Shown here one piece after another: positions 42,197-51,535 of a stretch of 64,000 bases of DNA (position 1 is the first letter of the stretch; the number at the start of each line of letters is the position of its first letter). The DNA comes from an uncultured Sanguibacteroides sp. (GTDB lineage: Bacteria; Bacteroidota; Bacteroidia; Bacteroidales; Marinifilaceae): assembly GCF_900543425.1 (NCBI RefSeq), contig NZ_UQRQ01000003.1, forward strand, positions 1 through 64,000. The letters run 5' to 3'. The translations under genes and the position numbers were made by a program. The notes beneath the pieces are model-generated. The model did not search any database, was not told the DNA's origin, and worked only from the letters and a program-made list of their open reading frames with translations.

Positions 42197-44968
42197 ATGG
42201 AATATAATTTTAAAGAGGTAGAAAAAAAGTGGCAAAGCTACTGGCGAGAGCATAAAACATATCGGGTCGAAGTGGATCACACCAGACCCAAATATTACGT
42301 GTTGGATATGTTCCCTTACCCTTCCGGGGCAGGTTTGCACGTGGGACATCCTCTTGGTTATATTGCATCCGATATCTTTTCCCGCTATAAACACCTGAAA
42401 GGATTCAATGTTCTGCACCCTATGGGATACGACGCTTACGGGCTTCCGGCAGAACAATACGCTATTCAAACAGGACAACACCCGGCAATCACAACGGAAA
42501 AAAACATCAATCGTTACCGGGAGCAAATGGATAAAATCGGTTTCTCTTACGATTGGGACCGGGAAATACGTACTTGTGATCCCGGATATTACAAATGGAC
42601 CCAATGGACCTTTATTCAGATGTTCAATAGCTTTTATTGTCATGACGAACAGAAAGCCATGCCGATCAGCAAACTGGTAAAGGCATTTGAAACCTCCGGG
42701 ACAAAAGGACTGAACGTGGCATGTAGCGAAGACTTACACTTCACGGCCGAAGAGTGGAAAAACAAATCGGAAAGAGAGCAACAGGAGATCCTGTTGAATT
42801 ATCGCCTTGCCTACCTCGCGGATACGATGGTTAACTGGTGCCCCCAATTGGGAACGGTTTTGGCAAACGACGAAGTAAAAGAAGGACTGTCCCTCCGGGG
42901 AGGTTATCCTGTTGTCCAGAAAAAAATGAGACAATGGTCTTTAAGGGTATCTGCCTATGCCCAAAGATTATTAGACGGACTGGATACGATCGCGTGGTCC
43001 GATTCTTTGAAAGATATTCAACGTAACTGGATCGGACGTTCGCAGGGAGCGGACGTACGATTTGACGTGAAAGATTCCGATATAAAACTGGAAATTTTTA
43101 CCACTCGTCCCGATACCATATTCGGAGTCAGTTTTATGGTACTGGCCCCGGAATCGGATTACGTACAGCAACTGACCACTCCCGGACAGGCGCAAGCCGT
43201 TAAAGAGTATCTGGATTACGTTGCCAAACGGACGGAACGGGAACGCCAAACGGAAGTAAAAAAAGTAACAGGTGTATTTACAGGCTCCTATGCCATCAAT
43301 CCGTTCACGAACAAAGCCATTCCTGTTTGGATCAGCGAATATGTTTTATCCGGTTACGGAACGGGAGCAATTATGGCAGTTCCGGGCCACGACAGCCGGG
43401 ACCATGCTTTCGCGAAACATTTCAATTTGCCTATTATTCCGGTAGTCGATGACGGAGAAGGCCACGATACGAGTGAAGGCTCTTACGATGCCAAAGCCGG
43501 GAAAATGATCAATAGCGACATTATCAACGGCATGGAGGTTAAAGACGCCATTCGTTATATTGCCGAAGAGGTTGAAAAGCGGGATATCGGTAAGAGTAAA
43601 ATAAACTACCGCCTGAGAGATGCCATTTTCAGCCGTCAACGCTACTGGGGAGAACCGTTCCCGGTATATTACAAAGAAGATATGCCTTACATGCTGGACG
43701 AGTCGAAACTGCCTTTGGAATTGCCGGAAATCGACAAATATCTCCCGACGGAAACAGGAGAGCCACCCCTTGGACGGGCCCAGAACTGGGAAACCGAGGA
43801 GGGCTACCCGTTAGAATTGAACACGATGCCCGGATTCGCAGGCTCATCGGCTTATTACCTTCGTTATATGGATCCCCACAACGATCAGGCTCTGGTAAGC
43901 AAAGAGGCCGACGAATATTGGCGCAACGTGGACCTATACCTGGGAGGATCGGAACACGCTACCGGACATCTCGTCTATTCCCGTTTCTGGAACATGTTCC
44001 TATACGATCTGGGAATAGTATGCGAACCGGAACCCTTTAAGAAGCTAATCAATCAGGGAATGATACAGGGGCGATCCAACTTCGTGTATCGCATCCAGGG
44101 AACGAATACCTTTGTCTCCGTCGGACTGAAAGATCGGTACGAAACGACGGAAATCCACGTGGATGTAAATATCGTGAAAAACGATATTCTGGACATCGAA
44201 GCTTTCAAGCAATGGATGCCGGAGTATGCCAATGCCGAATTTATTCTCGAGAACGAGAAATACGTCTGTGGCTGGGCTATCGAAAAAATGTCGAAATCCA
44301 TGTTCAACGTGGTAAATCCGGACACGATCATCGAAGAGTACGGAGCTGATACATTACGTCTGTACGAAATGTTTTTGGGACCGCTTGAAGCCAGTAAACC
44401 TTGGGACACCCAAGGGATTGACGGGGTATACAAATTCCTGCGTAAGTTCTGGCGTCTGTTCCAAAACGGGGAAGATTTCCGGGTCAGCGATGAAACCCCC
44501 TCTCCCGAAGAGTTAAAAATCCTACACAAAACCATAAAAAAAATCGAGTTCGACGTAGAGAATTTTTCATTCAATACTTCTATCCCGGCCTTTATGATAT
44601 GCGTGAACGAGTTGACGGCCTTAAAATGTAATAAAAGAGCTATCCTGGAACCTCTGGTCATTACCATCGCCCCTTATGCCCCGCATATGGCAGAAGAGCT
44701 ATGGCAGCTATTAGGACATACGGATAGCATAACCATGGAAAAATTCCCGCAATGGGAGGAGAAATATTTGGTGGAAAACGAATTCGAATATCCCGTATCT
44801 TTTAACGGAAAAGTAAGATTCAAATTACCCATGTCCCTATCTGCAAGTAATTCGGAGATAGAGACTGCCGTGAAAGCTACCCCGGAATTTGCCAAATGGT
44901 CAGATGGGAAAGAGATAAAAAAATTAATCATCGTACCTAAAAAGATCATTAACATCGTTTTAGGCTAA
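42197..44968 (+). CDS. leuS: Leucine-tRNA ligase
   Basis: A class I synthetase of 923 residues. The HIGH motif is HVGH (residues 48-51) and the KMSKS motif is EKMSKS. The CP1 editing domain lies between them (TTRPDTIFG; GTGAIMAVPGHDSRD), and a leucine-specific insert precedes KMSKS. The anticodon-binding domain and the C-terminal appendage complete it. No T-box is expected or seen; the leader is about 40 bases. Confidence 0.97.
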   Translation: MEYNFKEVEKKWQSYWREHKTYRVEVDHTRPKYYVLDMFPYPSGAGLHVGHPLGYIASDIFSRYKHLKGFNVLHPMGYDAYGLPAEQYAIQTGQHPAITTEKNINRYREQMDKIGFSYDWDREIRTCDPGYYKWTQWTFIQMFNSFYCHDEQKAMPISKLVKAFETSGTKGLNVACSEDLHFTAEEWKNKSEREQQEILLNYRLAYLADTMVNWCPQLGTVLANDEVKEGLSLRGGYPVVQKKMRQWSLRVSAYAQRLLDGLDTIAWSDSLKDIQRNWIGRSQGADVRFDVKDSDIKLEIFTTRPDTIFGVSFMVLAPESDYVQQLTTPGQAQAVKEYLDYVAKRTERERQTEVKKVTGVFTGSYAINPFTNKAIPVWISEYVLSGYGTGAIMAVPGHDSRDHAFAKHFNLPIIPVVDDGEGHDTSEGSYDAKAGKMINSDIINGMEVKDAIRYIAEEVEKRDIGKSKINYRLRDAIFSRQRYWGEPFPVYYKEDMPYMLDESKLPLELPEIDKYLPTETGEPPLGRAQNWETEEGYPLELNTMPGFAGSSAYYLRYMDPHNDQALVSKEADEYWRNVDLYLGGSEHATGHLVYSRFWNMFLYDLGIVCEPEPFKKLINQGMIQGRSNFVYRIQGTNTFVSVGLKDRYETTEIHVDVNIVKNDILDIEAFKQWMPEYANAEFILENEKYVCGWAIEKMSKSMFNVVNPDTIIEEYGADTLRLYEMFLGPLEASKPWDTQGIDGVYKFLRKFWRLFQNGEDFRVSDETPSPEELKILHKTIKKIEFDVENFSFNTSIPAFMICVNELTALKCNKRAILEPLVITIAPYAPHMAEELWQLLGHTDSITMEKFPQWEEKYLVENEFEYPVSFNGKVRFKLPMSLSASNSEIETAVKATPEFAKWSDGKEIKKLIIVPKKIINIVLG

Positions 44969-44997
44969 AATACCCGAATGCTTTTATCCGTCTAAGG

Positions 44998-45049
44998 TAT
45001 TCTGTGATTAGGGAACAATTTCAATTGTAAATTTCCTGATCACAGAATA
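44998..45049. repeat. Hairpin of the dispersed repeat family after leuS
   Basis: TATTCTGTGATTAGG and CCTGATCACAGAATA are inverted repeats with few mismatches, around CAATTTCAATTGTAAATT. It lies 30 bases after the leuS stop and could act as its 3' stem. Confidence 0.7.
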
Positions 45050-45072
45050 CTTTATTTCTAATTTTTTTACCT

Positions 45073-45136
45073 ACAATTGAAAGGGATAAACTCTCGGGAA
45101 GAGGATGTTCTTGTCGGTCACTATTTATATCCCTTC
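45073..45136. repeat. Second intergenic repeat type, copy after leuS
   Basis: ACAATTGA, GGATAAACTCTC, a GGGA-rich middle, ATGTTC, then ATATCCCTTC. The same order of words is found at 60533-60588 after mutS. GGATA and TATCC can pair. Confidence 0.65.
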
Positions 45137-45161
45137 GTTTTCACCCCAATCTCAGAATCAC

Positions 45162-45545
45162 TTAATGGTCTTTTTTCTCTCCCGGAACGATAAACAGGAC
45201 ACTACAAGTCCCGATCACTCCCAATCCCAGCAATAACAAGCGAAGGTGCAAATTTTCGATAAAGACAAAGGCCGAAATAGAGATCATCGTCCACATACAG
45301 GCGATAGAGACCCATTTCGTCTTCCAGCTGACACCTTGCCGCTCCTGAAATCGTCTTAAGTAGGGACCAAGCCACCGGGAACGATGCAACGCATCGTGCA
45401 TTCGTTTGGAGCTTTTATAAAAAAGCCAGGAACTCAATAATAAAAACGGAGTTGTAGGCAATCCCGGGACAAAGATACCGATAACCCCTAAAACGATAGA
45501 AATACAACCGACCAGAATATAGATAATCTTTCGAACCTGTCCCAT
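45162..45545 (-). CDS. DUF454 (YbaN-like) inner membrane protein
   Basis: A 127-residue protein with three or four transmembrane segments and the DUF454 signature GVIGIFVPGLPTTPFLLL followed by SSWLFYKSSKRMHDAL. The function of the family is unknown. It starts four bases after the dus stop codon, so the two form a small operon. Confidence 0.9.
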   Translation of the reverse strand: MGQVRKIIYILVGCISIVLGVIGIFVPGLPTTPFLLLSSWLFYKSSKRMHDALHRSRWLGPYLRRFQERQGVSWKTKWVSIACMWTMISISAFVFIENLHLRLLLLGLGVIGTCSVLFIVPGEKKDH

Positions 45546-45549
45546 GAAT

Positions 45550-46494
45550 TTACACCTTAAAAGCTTCTGCTACGGCATCGTTATATTGCGTCACCTTGTT
45601 GGCTTTTTTTATCTTTTTCAAAATTTTTCGATCAGTTTCGGGTAAAAAATACTCCCAAAAAGTTTTCATCTTCATCAACAACTGGTGATCTCCCTGCAAA
45701 CGTTCCCCGTTAAGTTCAAACAACTCATCATGAAACTCCTTAAACTTTTGCAAACGTTCACCCCGAGACATTTCCCGATTTTCCCGGAACTCCTTCGCCA
45801 AAGCCGGATTCGCCAACAACCCTCTTCCGATCATTACACCTTCCAACCGAGGAAAGCACTCCATAACTTTCCGTATATCTTCAAGGGTACGAATATCGCC
45901 ATTATAATAAAGCGGATGGCGGGATGCTTCATAAAAAGCCCGGAAAGCCTCCCGGTTCACTTCTCCTCCATACTCCTGAATCCCAACCCGGGCATGTAAA
46001 ATAACCGTTTTCAACGGAGCCTCATTCAGCAGGGGCAATAGTTTCATTCCCTCTTCGGGTTTCTCCCATCCCAAACGCATTTTCACGGAACAATGCAAAG
46101 CGGGAAAAGTACCGACTACCTCCATTAAGGCCGCAACTTTCTCCGGATAGGGCAAAATTCCCGCTCCCTTTCCTTTCCGTGCAATCATGGAAAAAGGACA
46201 CCCCAGATTCAGATCGACTTGATCGTATCCCTTATCCGTAAGCATAGTAAGCATGACCCGCAATTCATCGGGATCTCCGCCGAGTACCTGAGGAATCAAT
46301 CTCCCGACATGATTCATTTCCGGTGCGATATCTCTCAGGTCTTTCATCCGAAACTCATTCCTCTTTTCAACCCGGATAAAAGGCGTATAATAAGCATTTA
46401 TACCTCCAAAATGTTTTTCATGCAAATTCCGATATATCCAATCGGTATGGCCCTGTACCGGAGCAAAATGTATTTTGTAATCTTTCAATTCCAT
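45550..46494 (-). CDS. dus: tRNA-dihydrouridine synthase
   Basis: A 314-residue FMN enzyme that reduces uridines in the D-loop of tRNA. It has a TIM barrel with FAPVQGHTDW near the start, the catalytic cysteine in NLGCPF, the KGKGAGIL loop, the SVKMRLG and LHAR segments, and YNGDI. The start at 46494 (MELKDY) is used. The subfamily (A, B or C) is not clear from sequence alone. Confidence 0.92.
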   Translation of the reverse strand: MELKDYKIHFAPVQGHTDWIYRNLHEKHFGGINAYYTPFIRVEKRNEFRMKDLRDIAPEMNHVGRLIPQVLGGDPDELRVMLTMLTDKGYDQVDLNLGCPFSMIARKGKGAGILPYPEKVAALMEVVGTFPALHCSVKMRLGWEKPEEGMKLLPLLNEAPLKTVILHARVGIQEYGGEVNREAFRAFYEASRHPLYYNGDIRTLEDIRKVMECFPRLEGVMIGRGLLANPALAKEFRENREMSRGERLQKFKEFHDELFELNGERLQGDHQLLMKMKTFWEYFLPETDRKILKKIKKANKVTQYNDAVAEAFKV

Positions 46495-46514
46495 AATAAA
46501 TCCTATTACCATTG

Positions 46515-46522
46515 CAAAAGTA
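46515..46522 (-). promoter_or_regulatory. -7 promoter box of dus
   Basis: TACTTTTG on the minus strand fits TAnnTTTG and lies 20 bases before the ATG. Confidence 0.55.
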
Positions 46523-46566
46523 TTATTTTACCCCGAATACACTTCCGTTTTCAACTGAAAGTTTCT

Positions 46567-46574
46567 TATCTTTG
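46567..46574 (+). promoter_or_regulatory. -7 promoter box of the zinc-ribbon gene
   Basis: TATCTTTG fits TAnnTTTG and lies 18 bases before the ATG. Confidence 0.55.
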
Positions 46575-46592
46575 AAAACAAAATAGAGATAC

Positions 46593-46799
46593 ATGAGATT
46601 TTTACTTTGCCCGCAATGCGGAATCCGACGCTTTTACGTGAAAGACAGTGAGGGGAATCAATGTCTTGTCCAGATTACCACAACATACGAGGTCGTACCC
46701 GTGAATGAAGGAGATTCGCTGGAAGGTTTCAACACGGAAATTGTTTATTGTTTAGGTTGTTCCTGGAGCGGAAGCGTCAAACGTTTGAAAAAATATTAA
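46593..46799 (+). CDS. Small zinc-ribbon-like protein
   Basis: A 68-residue cytosolic protein with two cysteine pairs, CPQC (residues 6-9) and CLGC (residues 53-56), spaced as in a zinc ribbon and separated by a beta-rich middle. It has its own promoter box, and the thioredoxin gene follows 24 bases later. The function is unknown; nucleic-acid or protein binding is possible. Confidence 0.75.
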   Translation: MRFLLCPQCGIRRFYVKDSEGNQCLVQITTTYEVVPVNEGDSLEGFNTEIVYCLGCSWSGSVKRLKKY

Positions 46800-46823
46800 G
46801 TCCAAAACAAAATAAAAGATAAA

Positions 46824-47348
46824 ATGAAAAGACTTATAGGATTACTACTTGTTGTGCTCGCTTGTTCTTTTGCCAAGGCACAATCGGAAGACAGAGGTTA
46901 TATCGTCAAAGTAGGGGATGAAGCTCCTAACATAGAACTTCTTTTCCCGGACGGGACCAAAAAACAATTGAAAGATTTACGGGGAAAAATCGTTATGTTA
47001 CAGTTCACCGCCAGCTGGTGTGGCGTATGTCGTCAGGAAATGCCTTTTATAGAAAAAGATATATGGCTAAAATTAAAGGAAAACTCTAAGTTTGTTCTCT
47101 TTGGTATCGACTTGAAAGAGTCCAAAGAGATTGTTGAAAAATTCGCTAAAGAGACCAAAATCACCTATCCCCTTTTACTCGATCCGGAGGGTAAAGCATT
47201 CTATGCTTTTGCCGCTAAAGGAGCAGGAGTTACCCGAAATGTCATTATCGATGAAAACGGAAAGATTGTTTTTATGACCCGCCTTTATGACCAAAAGGAG
47301 TTCGATGAAATGGTAAAGGTTATCAATCAGTTACTAAAAAAGAAGTAG
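46824..47348 (+). CDS. TlpA-like thiol-disulfide oxidoreductase
   Basis: A 174-residue secreted thioredoxin-fold protein. The signal peptide is MKRLIGLLLVVLACSFAKAQ, and the AhpC/TSA-like domain carries the redox motif ASWCGVC (C66, C69). It acts in the periplasm, reducing or oxidising cysteines of other envelope proteins. A small GGACG/CGTCC hairpin (47373-47394) 25 bases after the stop may end the transcript. Confidence 0.92.
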   Translation: MKRLIGLLLVVLACSFAKAQSEDRGYIVKVGDEAPNIELLFPDGTKKQLKDLRGKIVMLQFTASWCGVCRQEMPFIEKDIWLKLKENSKFVLFGIDLKESKEIVEKFAKETKITYPLLLDPEGKAFYAFAAKGAGVTRNVIIDENGKIVFMTRLYDQKEFDEMVKVINQLLKKK

Positions 47349-47566
47349 ACTCACATAAAAAAGATCACCATGGGACGCTTGAAAAGACGTCCTATTATTG
47401 TCTTAGCCGATTATCTATCATGGCGTTGGATTTAACTCCATCATTTATAGCGTATTCGTGATTTTATTTACCGAAGATTTTTGGAGAAAAAAGGAGAGCG
47501 ATACACACGTAAAAGAAACGGTATTCACTCTTTCAAAATTCTTTATAGTAAAAATAAACTCAAAAA

Positions 47567-47786
47567 TCACTTCTTTCTTCTCTTTCCTCTGCTTTTTTTC
47601 TTTCGGCCTTTTTTCCGGATAAAAAATTGTACAACAACAAAAAGAACAATCGTCACAATCACTAAAATAACCTGCTCGCGTTCTCCCGGTTTACTTCCTC
47701 TTTTTAAACCGGGAACCCATTCGGGATGAGCGGCCGTATCAGCCTCCAGTATCTTTTCGATCTCATCCGGTAATTGCGGAAAAAAA
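47567..47786 (-). pseudogene. Out-of-frame C-terminal part of the NUC1 nuclease gene
   Basis: Read one frame away from the nuclease, this stretch encodes PQLPDEIEKILEADTAAHPE, the usual ending of the NUC1 domain after GIxFF. A linker, a membrane helix (VILVIVTIVLFVVVQFF) and a lysine/arginine-rich tail ending at the TGA at 47567-47569 follow. The junction is the A7 run (T7 on the coding strand) at 47780-47786. One extra T would restore a protein of about 294 residues. Confidence 0.7.
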
Positions 47787-48450
47787 CGATTCCCGTCAAA
47801 GTTTCTATCCGATCCACCGGCACGGCAAAATCTTTTAAGGGTCGATTACTTCCCGCATTGGGAAGCAAATAAGCAATCATCTGTTGAGAAGCAGGAGCAT
47901 AAAATAGTTTATAGTAATATCCCGGAACCGTAACCTTATTTTTACCTATATGTCCTTTGTTTTCTTTAAAAACCGGACCGGTAACCACATAAAGTAATTC
48001 TTTCTTTCCCCGTTTTCGCAACAACTCCTCCAATTGTTTCCAGATTCCACGATTAAAAGCGGGAACCTGAGGAGACATGTTCGACATATAAAACGTTTCA
48101 CTCATCGCTTTTCTATCAAAAGCCATATCGGCCGCCGGACACAAATGTCCCCGGTCGTAACCGCTATGTTTGTAGTCATCGGGAGTAGCCGAAAATAATC
48201 TCAATTCGGGGTCTACCCGGAAATCATTTTTACGGCTAACAATTTTATTTCCCCGGTTTTTGAGTTCGTAATACACCCAATCGGCCTGTTTGTGAACCGT
48301 ATCAAACCCCAAGGAATAAAATGCGTATTTCACCTTTATTCCTGCGCCGGAAGGAATATATTTTTGGGAAAAAGAGATTTGACCCGTACCGATCAGAAAT
48401 AGAAATAGGAGGCTTAACAGCCTCCCGTATCCTAATTTTATTAAGAACAT
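47704..48450 (-). CDS. DNA/RNA non-specific endonuclease (NUC1 family), apparently frameshifted near the C-terminus
   Basis: A 248-residue secreted nuclease. It has a signal peptide (LLSLLFLFLIGTGQISFS) and the catalytic DRGH motif in SGYDRGHLCPAADM, then the metal-binding asparagine in NMSPQVPAFNRGIW. The last 24 residues (from RNYRM) do not match the family, whereas the other frame does, so a single-base indel in a homopolymer is likely. The catalytic core is intact, so some activity may remain. It starts one base after the S41 protease stop. Confidence 0.85.
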   Translation of the reverse strand: MFLIKLGYGRLLSLLFLFLIGTGQISFSQKYIPSGAGIKVKYAFYSLGFDTVHKQADWVYYELKNRGNKIVSRKNDFRVDPELRLFSATPDDYKHSGYDRGHLCPAADMAFDRKAMSETFYMSNMSPQVPAFNRGIWKQLEELLRKRGKKELLYVVTGPVFKENKGHIGKNKVTVPGYYYKLFYAPASQQMIAYLLPNAGSNRPLKDFAVPVDRIETLTGIVFFRNYRMRSKRYWRLIRPLIPNGFPV

Positions 48451-48451
48451 A

Positions 48452-50050
48452 TTATTCCTCTATTGCTTTTTGTATCGTTATATCTTTTTCGCCCAATATA
48501 GGATAGAAACCATCATCGTCGATCAGGTGACGGGCAATATAGGCTTCCAAACGAACCCGAAGGATTTCATACGAATCCTTTATTCCTTTCTTATCCTTTT
48601 TCAACCCCCGCTTTGCCGCATAATCAGCCATATCACCTACTAAATCAAATTGCTTCAAGTATTTCTGGATCGATTTATAATCTTTCAAATCCTTCATCTT
48701 GGCCCGGTGGCGATCCATAAAATCAAACGTATAATCATACAACAATTGATATTCCGTCAAGACAGCCAAATATCTCGAAGCGCCAGTCGTGTCCGCAGGC
48801 ACAAAAATATCCGGCATCACACCTCCTCCTCCGTAAACCGTACGCCCGCCAACCGTCTGGAATTTCAGTTTTTCATCAAATATAATACTGTCTTTTTGAG
48901 AAAATTCGCCGTGCTTCAATCGGTTATATATATCATTATAATATTTCTCTTTCCCCTCATTATAAGGTTTTTGTATCGATCTACCGGAAGGAATATAATA
49001 ACGGGCTACCGTCAAGCGAAGAGCGGAACCATCCGGTAACATCCGTTGTTCCTGCACCAATCCTTTTCCAAAAGAACGACGACCGACGATCGTTCCCCGA
49101 TCATTGTCCTGAATTGCCCCCGCAAAAATCTCACTTGCGGATGCGCTAAATTCGTTAATCAGCACATTCAATTTCAAATCTTTGTAATTCCCTTTCCCGT
49201 TCGCGTTAAAATCACTACGAGGAGAAGCTTGTCCCTGAGTGTATAAAATCAACTGACCCTCTTTCAAAAACTCATTAATCATCTGGATTGCTATCGGGAG
49301 AACCCCTCCCTCGTTATCTCTCAAATCCACGATCACCTTCTTCATTCCTTTTTGACTCAGATTTGCCAACGCTCGCATAAACTCTCCGTAAGTATGCATA
49401 CCGAATGTTCTCACTTTTACATAGCCCGTTGTATCATTCAGCATATAAGCCACATCTATACTTTTTACAGGGATACTCCCCCGCGTAACGTTTTTGGTCA
49501 ACGGTTGAGATTCTCCTTTACGAAGAATCGTCAATTTGACATCCGTTCCCATCTCTCCGCGCAGCATACTCATGATCTTTTCCGACTTCATATTTTTCCC
49601 GGCAATAAGCGAATCGTCTACCCGTATGATACGATCTCCATCTTGTACTCCAGCCTTCTCCGAAGGCCCTCCCGGAACGACCTTCACTACCAGTACCGTA
49701 TCCAAGTATTGGTAGAATTGTACTCCGATACCTCCGAAATTTCCTACAATACCTTCATTGGCCCGTTGCATATCCTTAGCCGGAATATAAACCGTATGAG
49801 GATCCAGATCTCGCAACAACATAGAAATGGCTTTTTCCACCAATTCATTCGTGTTAACCGTATCCACATATGAATGTTGGATCATATTGATAATCACGTC
49901 CATCTTACTACCGTTAACCGGCAGAAATATGTTAGAAGTAGCCGCATCATTCCCCTTTGTCGGTATAAAATGATTAATCATCATCCCAAACACAACCGCC
50001 AACGCCAATACAATCGGAGTTAAAACGGCCCTTAAATTTTCTCTATTCAT
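48452..50050 (-). CDS. S41 family C-terminal processing peptidase
   Basis: A 532-residue periplasmic protease with an N-terminal membrane anchor (LTPIVLALAVVFGMMI). A PDZ domain spans about residues 85-175 (GGIGVQFYQYLDTVLVVKVV). The tail-specific protease domain holds the serine in NEFSASASEIFAGAIQ and the lysine in RRSFGKGLVQ, the Ser/Lys dyad of the family. It is third in an operon behind polyprenyl synthetase and dCMP deaminase, with 14 bases between it and the latter. Confidence 0.94.
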   Translation of the reverse strand: MNRENLRAVLTPIVLALAVVFGMMINHFIPTKGNDAATSNIFLPVNGSKMDVIINMIQHSYVDTVNTNELVEKAISMLLRDLDPHTVYIPAKDMQRANEGIVGNFGGIGVQFYQYLDTVLVVKVVPGGPSEKAGVQDGDRIIRVDDSLIAGKNMKSEKIMSMLRGEMGTDVKLTILRKGESQPLTKNVTRGSIPVKSIDVAYMLNDTTGYVKVRTFGMHTYGEFMRALANLSQKGMKKVIVDLRDNEGGVLPIAIQMINEFLKEGQLILYTQGQASPRSDFNANGKGNYKDLKLNVLINEFSASASEIFAGAIQDNDRGTIVGRRSFGKGLVQEQRMLPDGSALRLTVARYYIPSGRSIQKPYNEGKEKYYNDIYNRLKHGEFSQKDSIIFDEKLKFQTVGGRTVYGGGGVMPDIFVPADTTGASRYLAVLTEYQLLYDYTFDFMDRHRAKMKDLKDYKSIQKYLKQFDLVGDMADYAAKRGLKKDKKGIKDSYEILRVRLEAYIARHLIDDDGFYPILGEKDITIQKAIEE

Positions 50051-50064
50051 TTTTATCTGTTTTA

Positions 50065-50490
50065 TTACTCTATCTCTATCAATTCCACGTCAATATCGGC
50101 TTTCCGCAACAACTCCACACCATCCGCCGAACGATAATCTTCAGAATACACCACACGCTTAATTCCAGCCTGAATAATCAATTTAGCACACTCGATACAA
50201 GGGGATGCCGTCACGTAAAGCGTGGCCCCCAAACTACTATTATTCGACTTTGCGACTTTCGTAATAGCGTTTGCCTCTGCATGTAAGACATAAGGCTTTG
50301 TCCTGTTCATATCATCTTCACAGATGTTTTCAAATCCGGACGGAGTTCCGTTATATCCATCGGAAATAATAGCATTTCCTCTCACGATTAATGCCCCGAC
50401 CTGACGGCGTACGCAATAAGAATTTTCCGCCCATATGCGGGCCATCCTCAAATAGCGTTCATCCAGTAATCTCTGTTTAGATTTTTCCAT
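50065..50490 (-). CDS. Deoxycytidylate deaminase (ComEB-like)
   Basis: A 141-residue zinc deaminase that converts dCMP to dUMP for thymidylate synthesis. Zinc and catalytic residues are H70 and E72 in LHAEANA and C98 and C101 in SPCIEC. The start is at 50490. It begins four bases after the end of the polyprenyl synthetase gene, so translation is probably coupled. Confidence 0.93.
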   Translation of the reverse strand: MEKSKQRLLDERYLRMARIWAENSYCVRRQVGALIVRGNAIISDGYNGTPSGFENICEDDMNRTKPYVLHAEANAITKVAKSNNSSLGATLYVTASPCIECAKLIIQAGIKRVVYSEDYRSADGVELLRKADIDVELIEIE

Positions 50491-50494
50491 CGTA

Positions 50495-51469
50495 TTATTT
50501 CTTACGGTCACACAACGCATCTATTTCCTCATAAAGCACCTGTTTGCGTTCTTCCGGAACTTCTATTTGCGCCAATATCTCCCGGCTTTTCTTCAAATAC
50601 TTGTTAATAGCATCCAAAGTTACCTGTTTGATTCCTAATCGGTTATATATTTCCGTTATCGCTTTAATTTTTTCTTCCGGACAGAAGTCTTTCTTCTCGA
50701 TCCAGTTTGTTAATTCCTTTTTAGTCGCTTCGTCGGCCAATTCAAAGGCCCGAATCAACATATAAGTCTTTTTATTGGAAACAATATCCCCTCCTATATT
50801 CTTTCCGAACTCCGAAACATCGCCGTAAACATCCAGATAATCATCCTGCAGTTGAAAAGCCAATCCCAGGAATCCGCCAAAATCATATAACGCTTTATAT
50901 TCATGTTCGGGAGCTCCTGCTATCAAGGCTCCATGTCGCAAACTTCCCGCAATAAGAACAGAAGTTTTCAAATAAATCATATGAATGTACTCTTCCTCCG
51001 TCACATCATTCCTGGTCTCGAACTCCATGTCATACTGCTGTCCTTTGCAAACATCCATCGCAACCTGATTAAAACCGTCGATAGCCCGCCGCAAGTACGG
51101 ATCTTCGCAATGCTCAATGTATTTATAGGCTGTAATCGCAGCAGCATCTCCACTCAAAATAGCCACATTGTTATTCCACTTTTTATGTACGGTTTGCCTC
51201 CCCCGTCTTAACTCCGCATCGTCCATCACATCATCATGCAACAACGTATAGTTATGAAAAATTTCTATACCAATGGCAGATTTCAGCACCCTTTCGATAT
51301 CTTCCCGATATAAATTATAAGCCAACAAGGTCAAGATCGGTCTTAACCGTTTTCCACCGTCTTCCAAAATATACTTAATCGGTTCGAATAACGAATAAGG
51401 CTTTTCAATATACTCCTGTTTCGCCATTTCATTCTTTACAATTTCACGAAGTTCATCTATCGTATACAT
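50495..51469 (-). CDS. Polyprenyl synthetase (isoprenyl diphosphate synthase)
   Basis: A 324-residue all-helical prenyl transferase. The two aspartate-rich motifs are DDVMD (79-83) and DDYLD in FQLQDDYLDVYGD. The GGKRLRP segment near residue 39 binds the homoallylic substrate. Chain length is not predictable with confidence; such enzymes make geranyl-, farnesyl- or longer diphosphates for quinones and undecaprenol precursors. It is the first gene of a four-gene operon. Confidence 0.93.
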   Translation of the reverse strand: MYTIDELREIVKNEMAKQEYIEKPYSLFEPIKYILEDGGKRLRPILTLLAYNLYREDIERVLKSAIGIEIFHNYTLLHDDVMDDAELRRGRQTVHKKWNNNVAILSGDAAAITAYKYIEHCEDPYLRRAIDGFNQVAMDVCKGQQYDMEFETRNDVTEEEYIHMIYLKTSVLIAGSLRHGALIAGAPEHEYKALYDFGGFLGLAFQLQDDYLDVYGDVSEFGKNIGGDIVSNKKTYMLIRAFELADEATKKELTNWIEKKDFCPEEKIKAITEIYNRLGIKQVTLDAINKYLKKSREILAQIEVPEERKQVLYEEIDALCDRKK

Positions 51470-51535
51470 AATCCCAGATTTTACACATTTAATTCGGCTA
51501 AAGTATAAAAAAAACCATATATATTGGCAATTGAC

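Noticed and set aside
44053..44667. Minus-strand frame of 204 residues inside leuS
   Set aside because: Antisense shadow of a well-conserved synthetase, with no supporting signals.
47481..47729. Plus-strand frame of 82 residues after the thioredoxin gene
   Set aside because: It is the complement of the displaced C-terminal part of the nuclease gene and is rich in phenylalanine and lysine from A/T runs.
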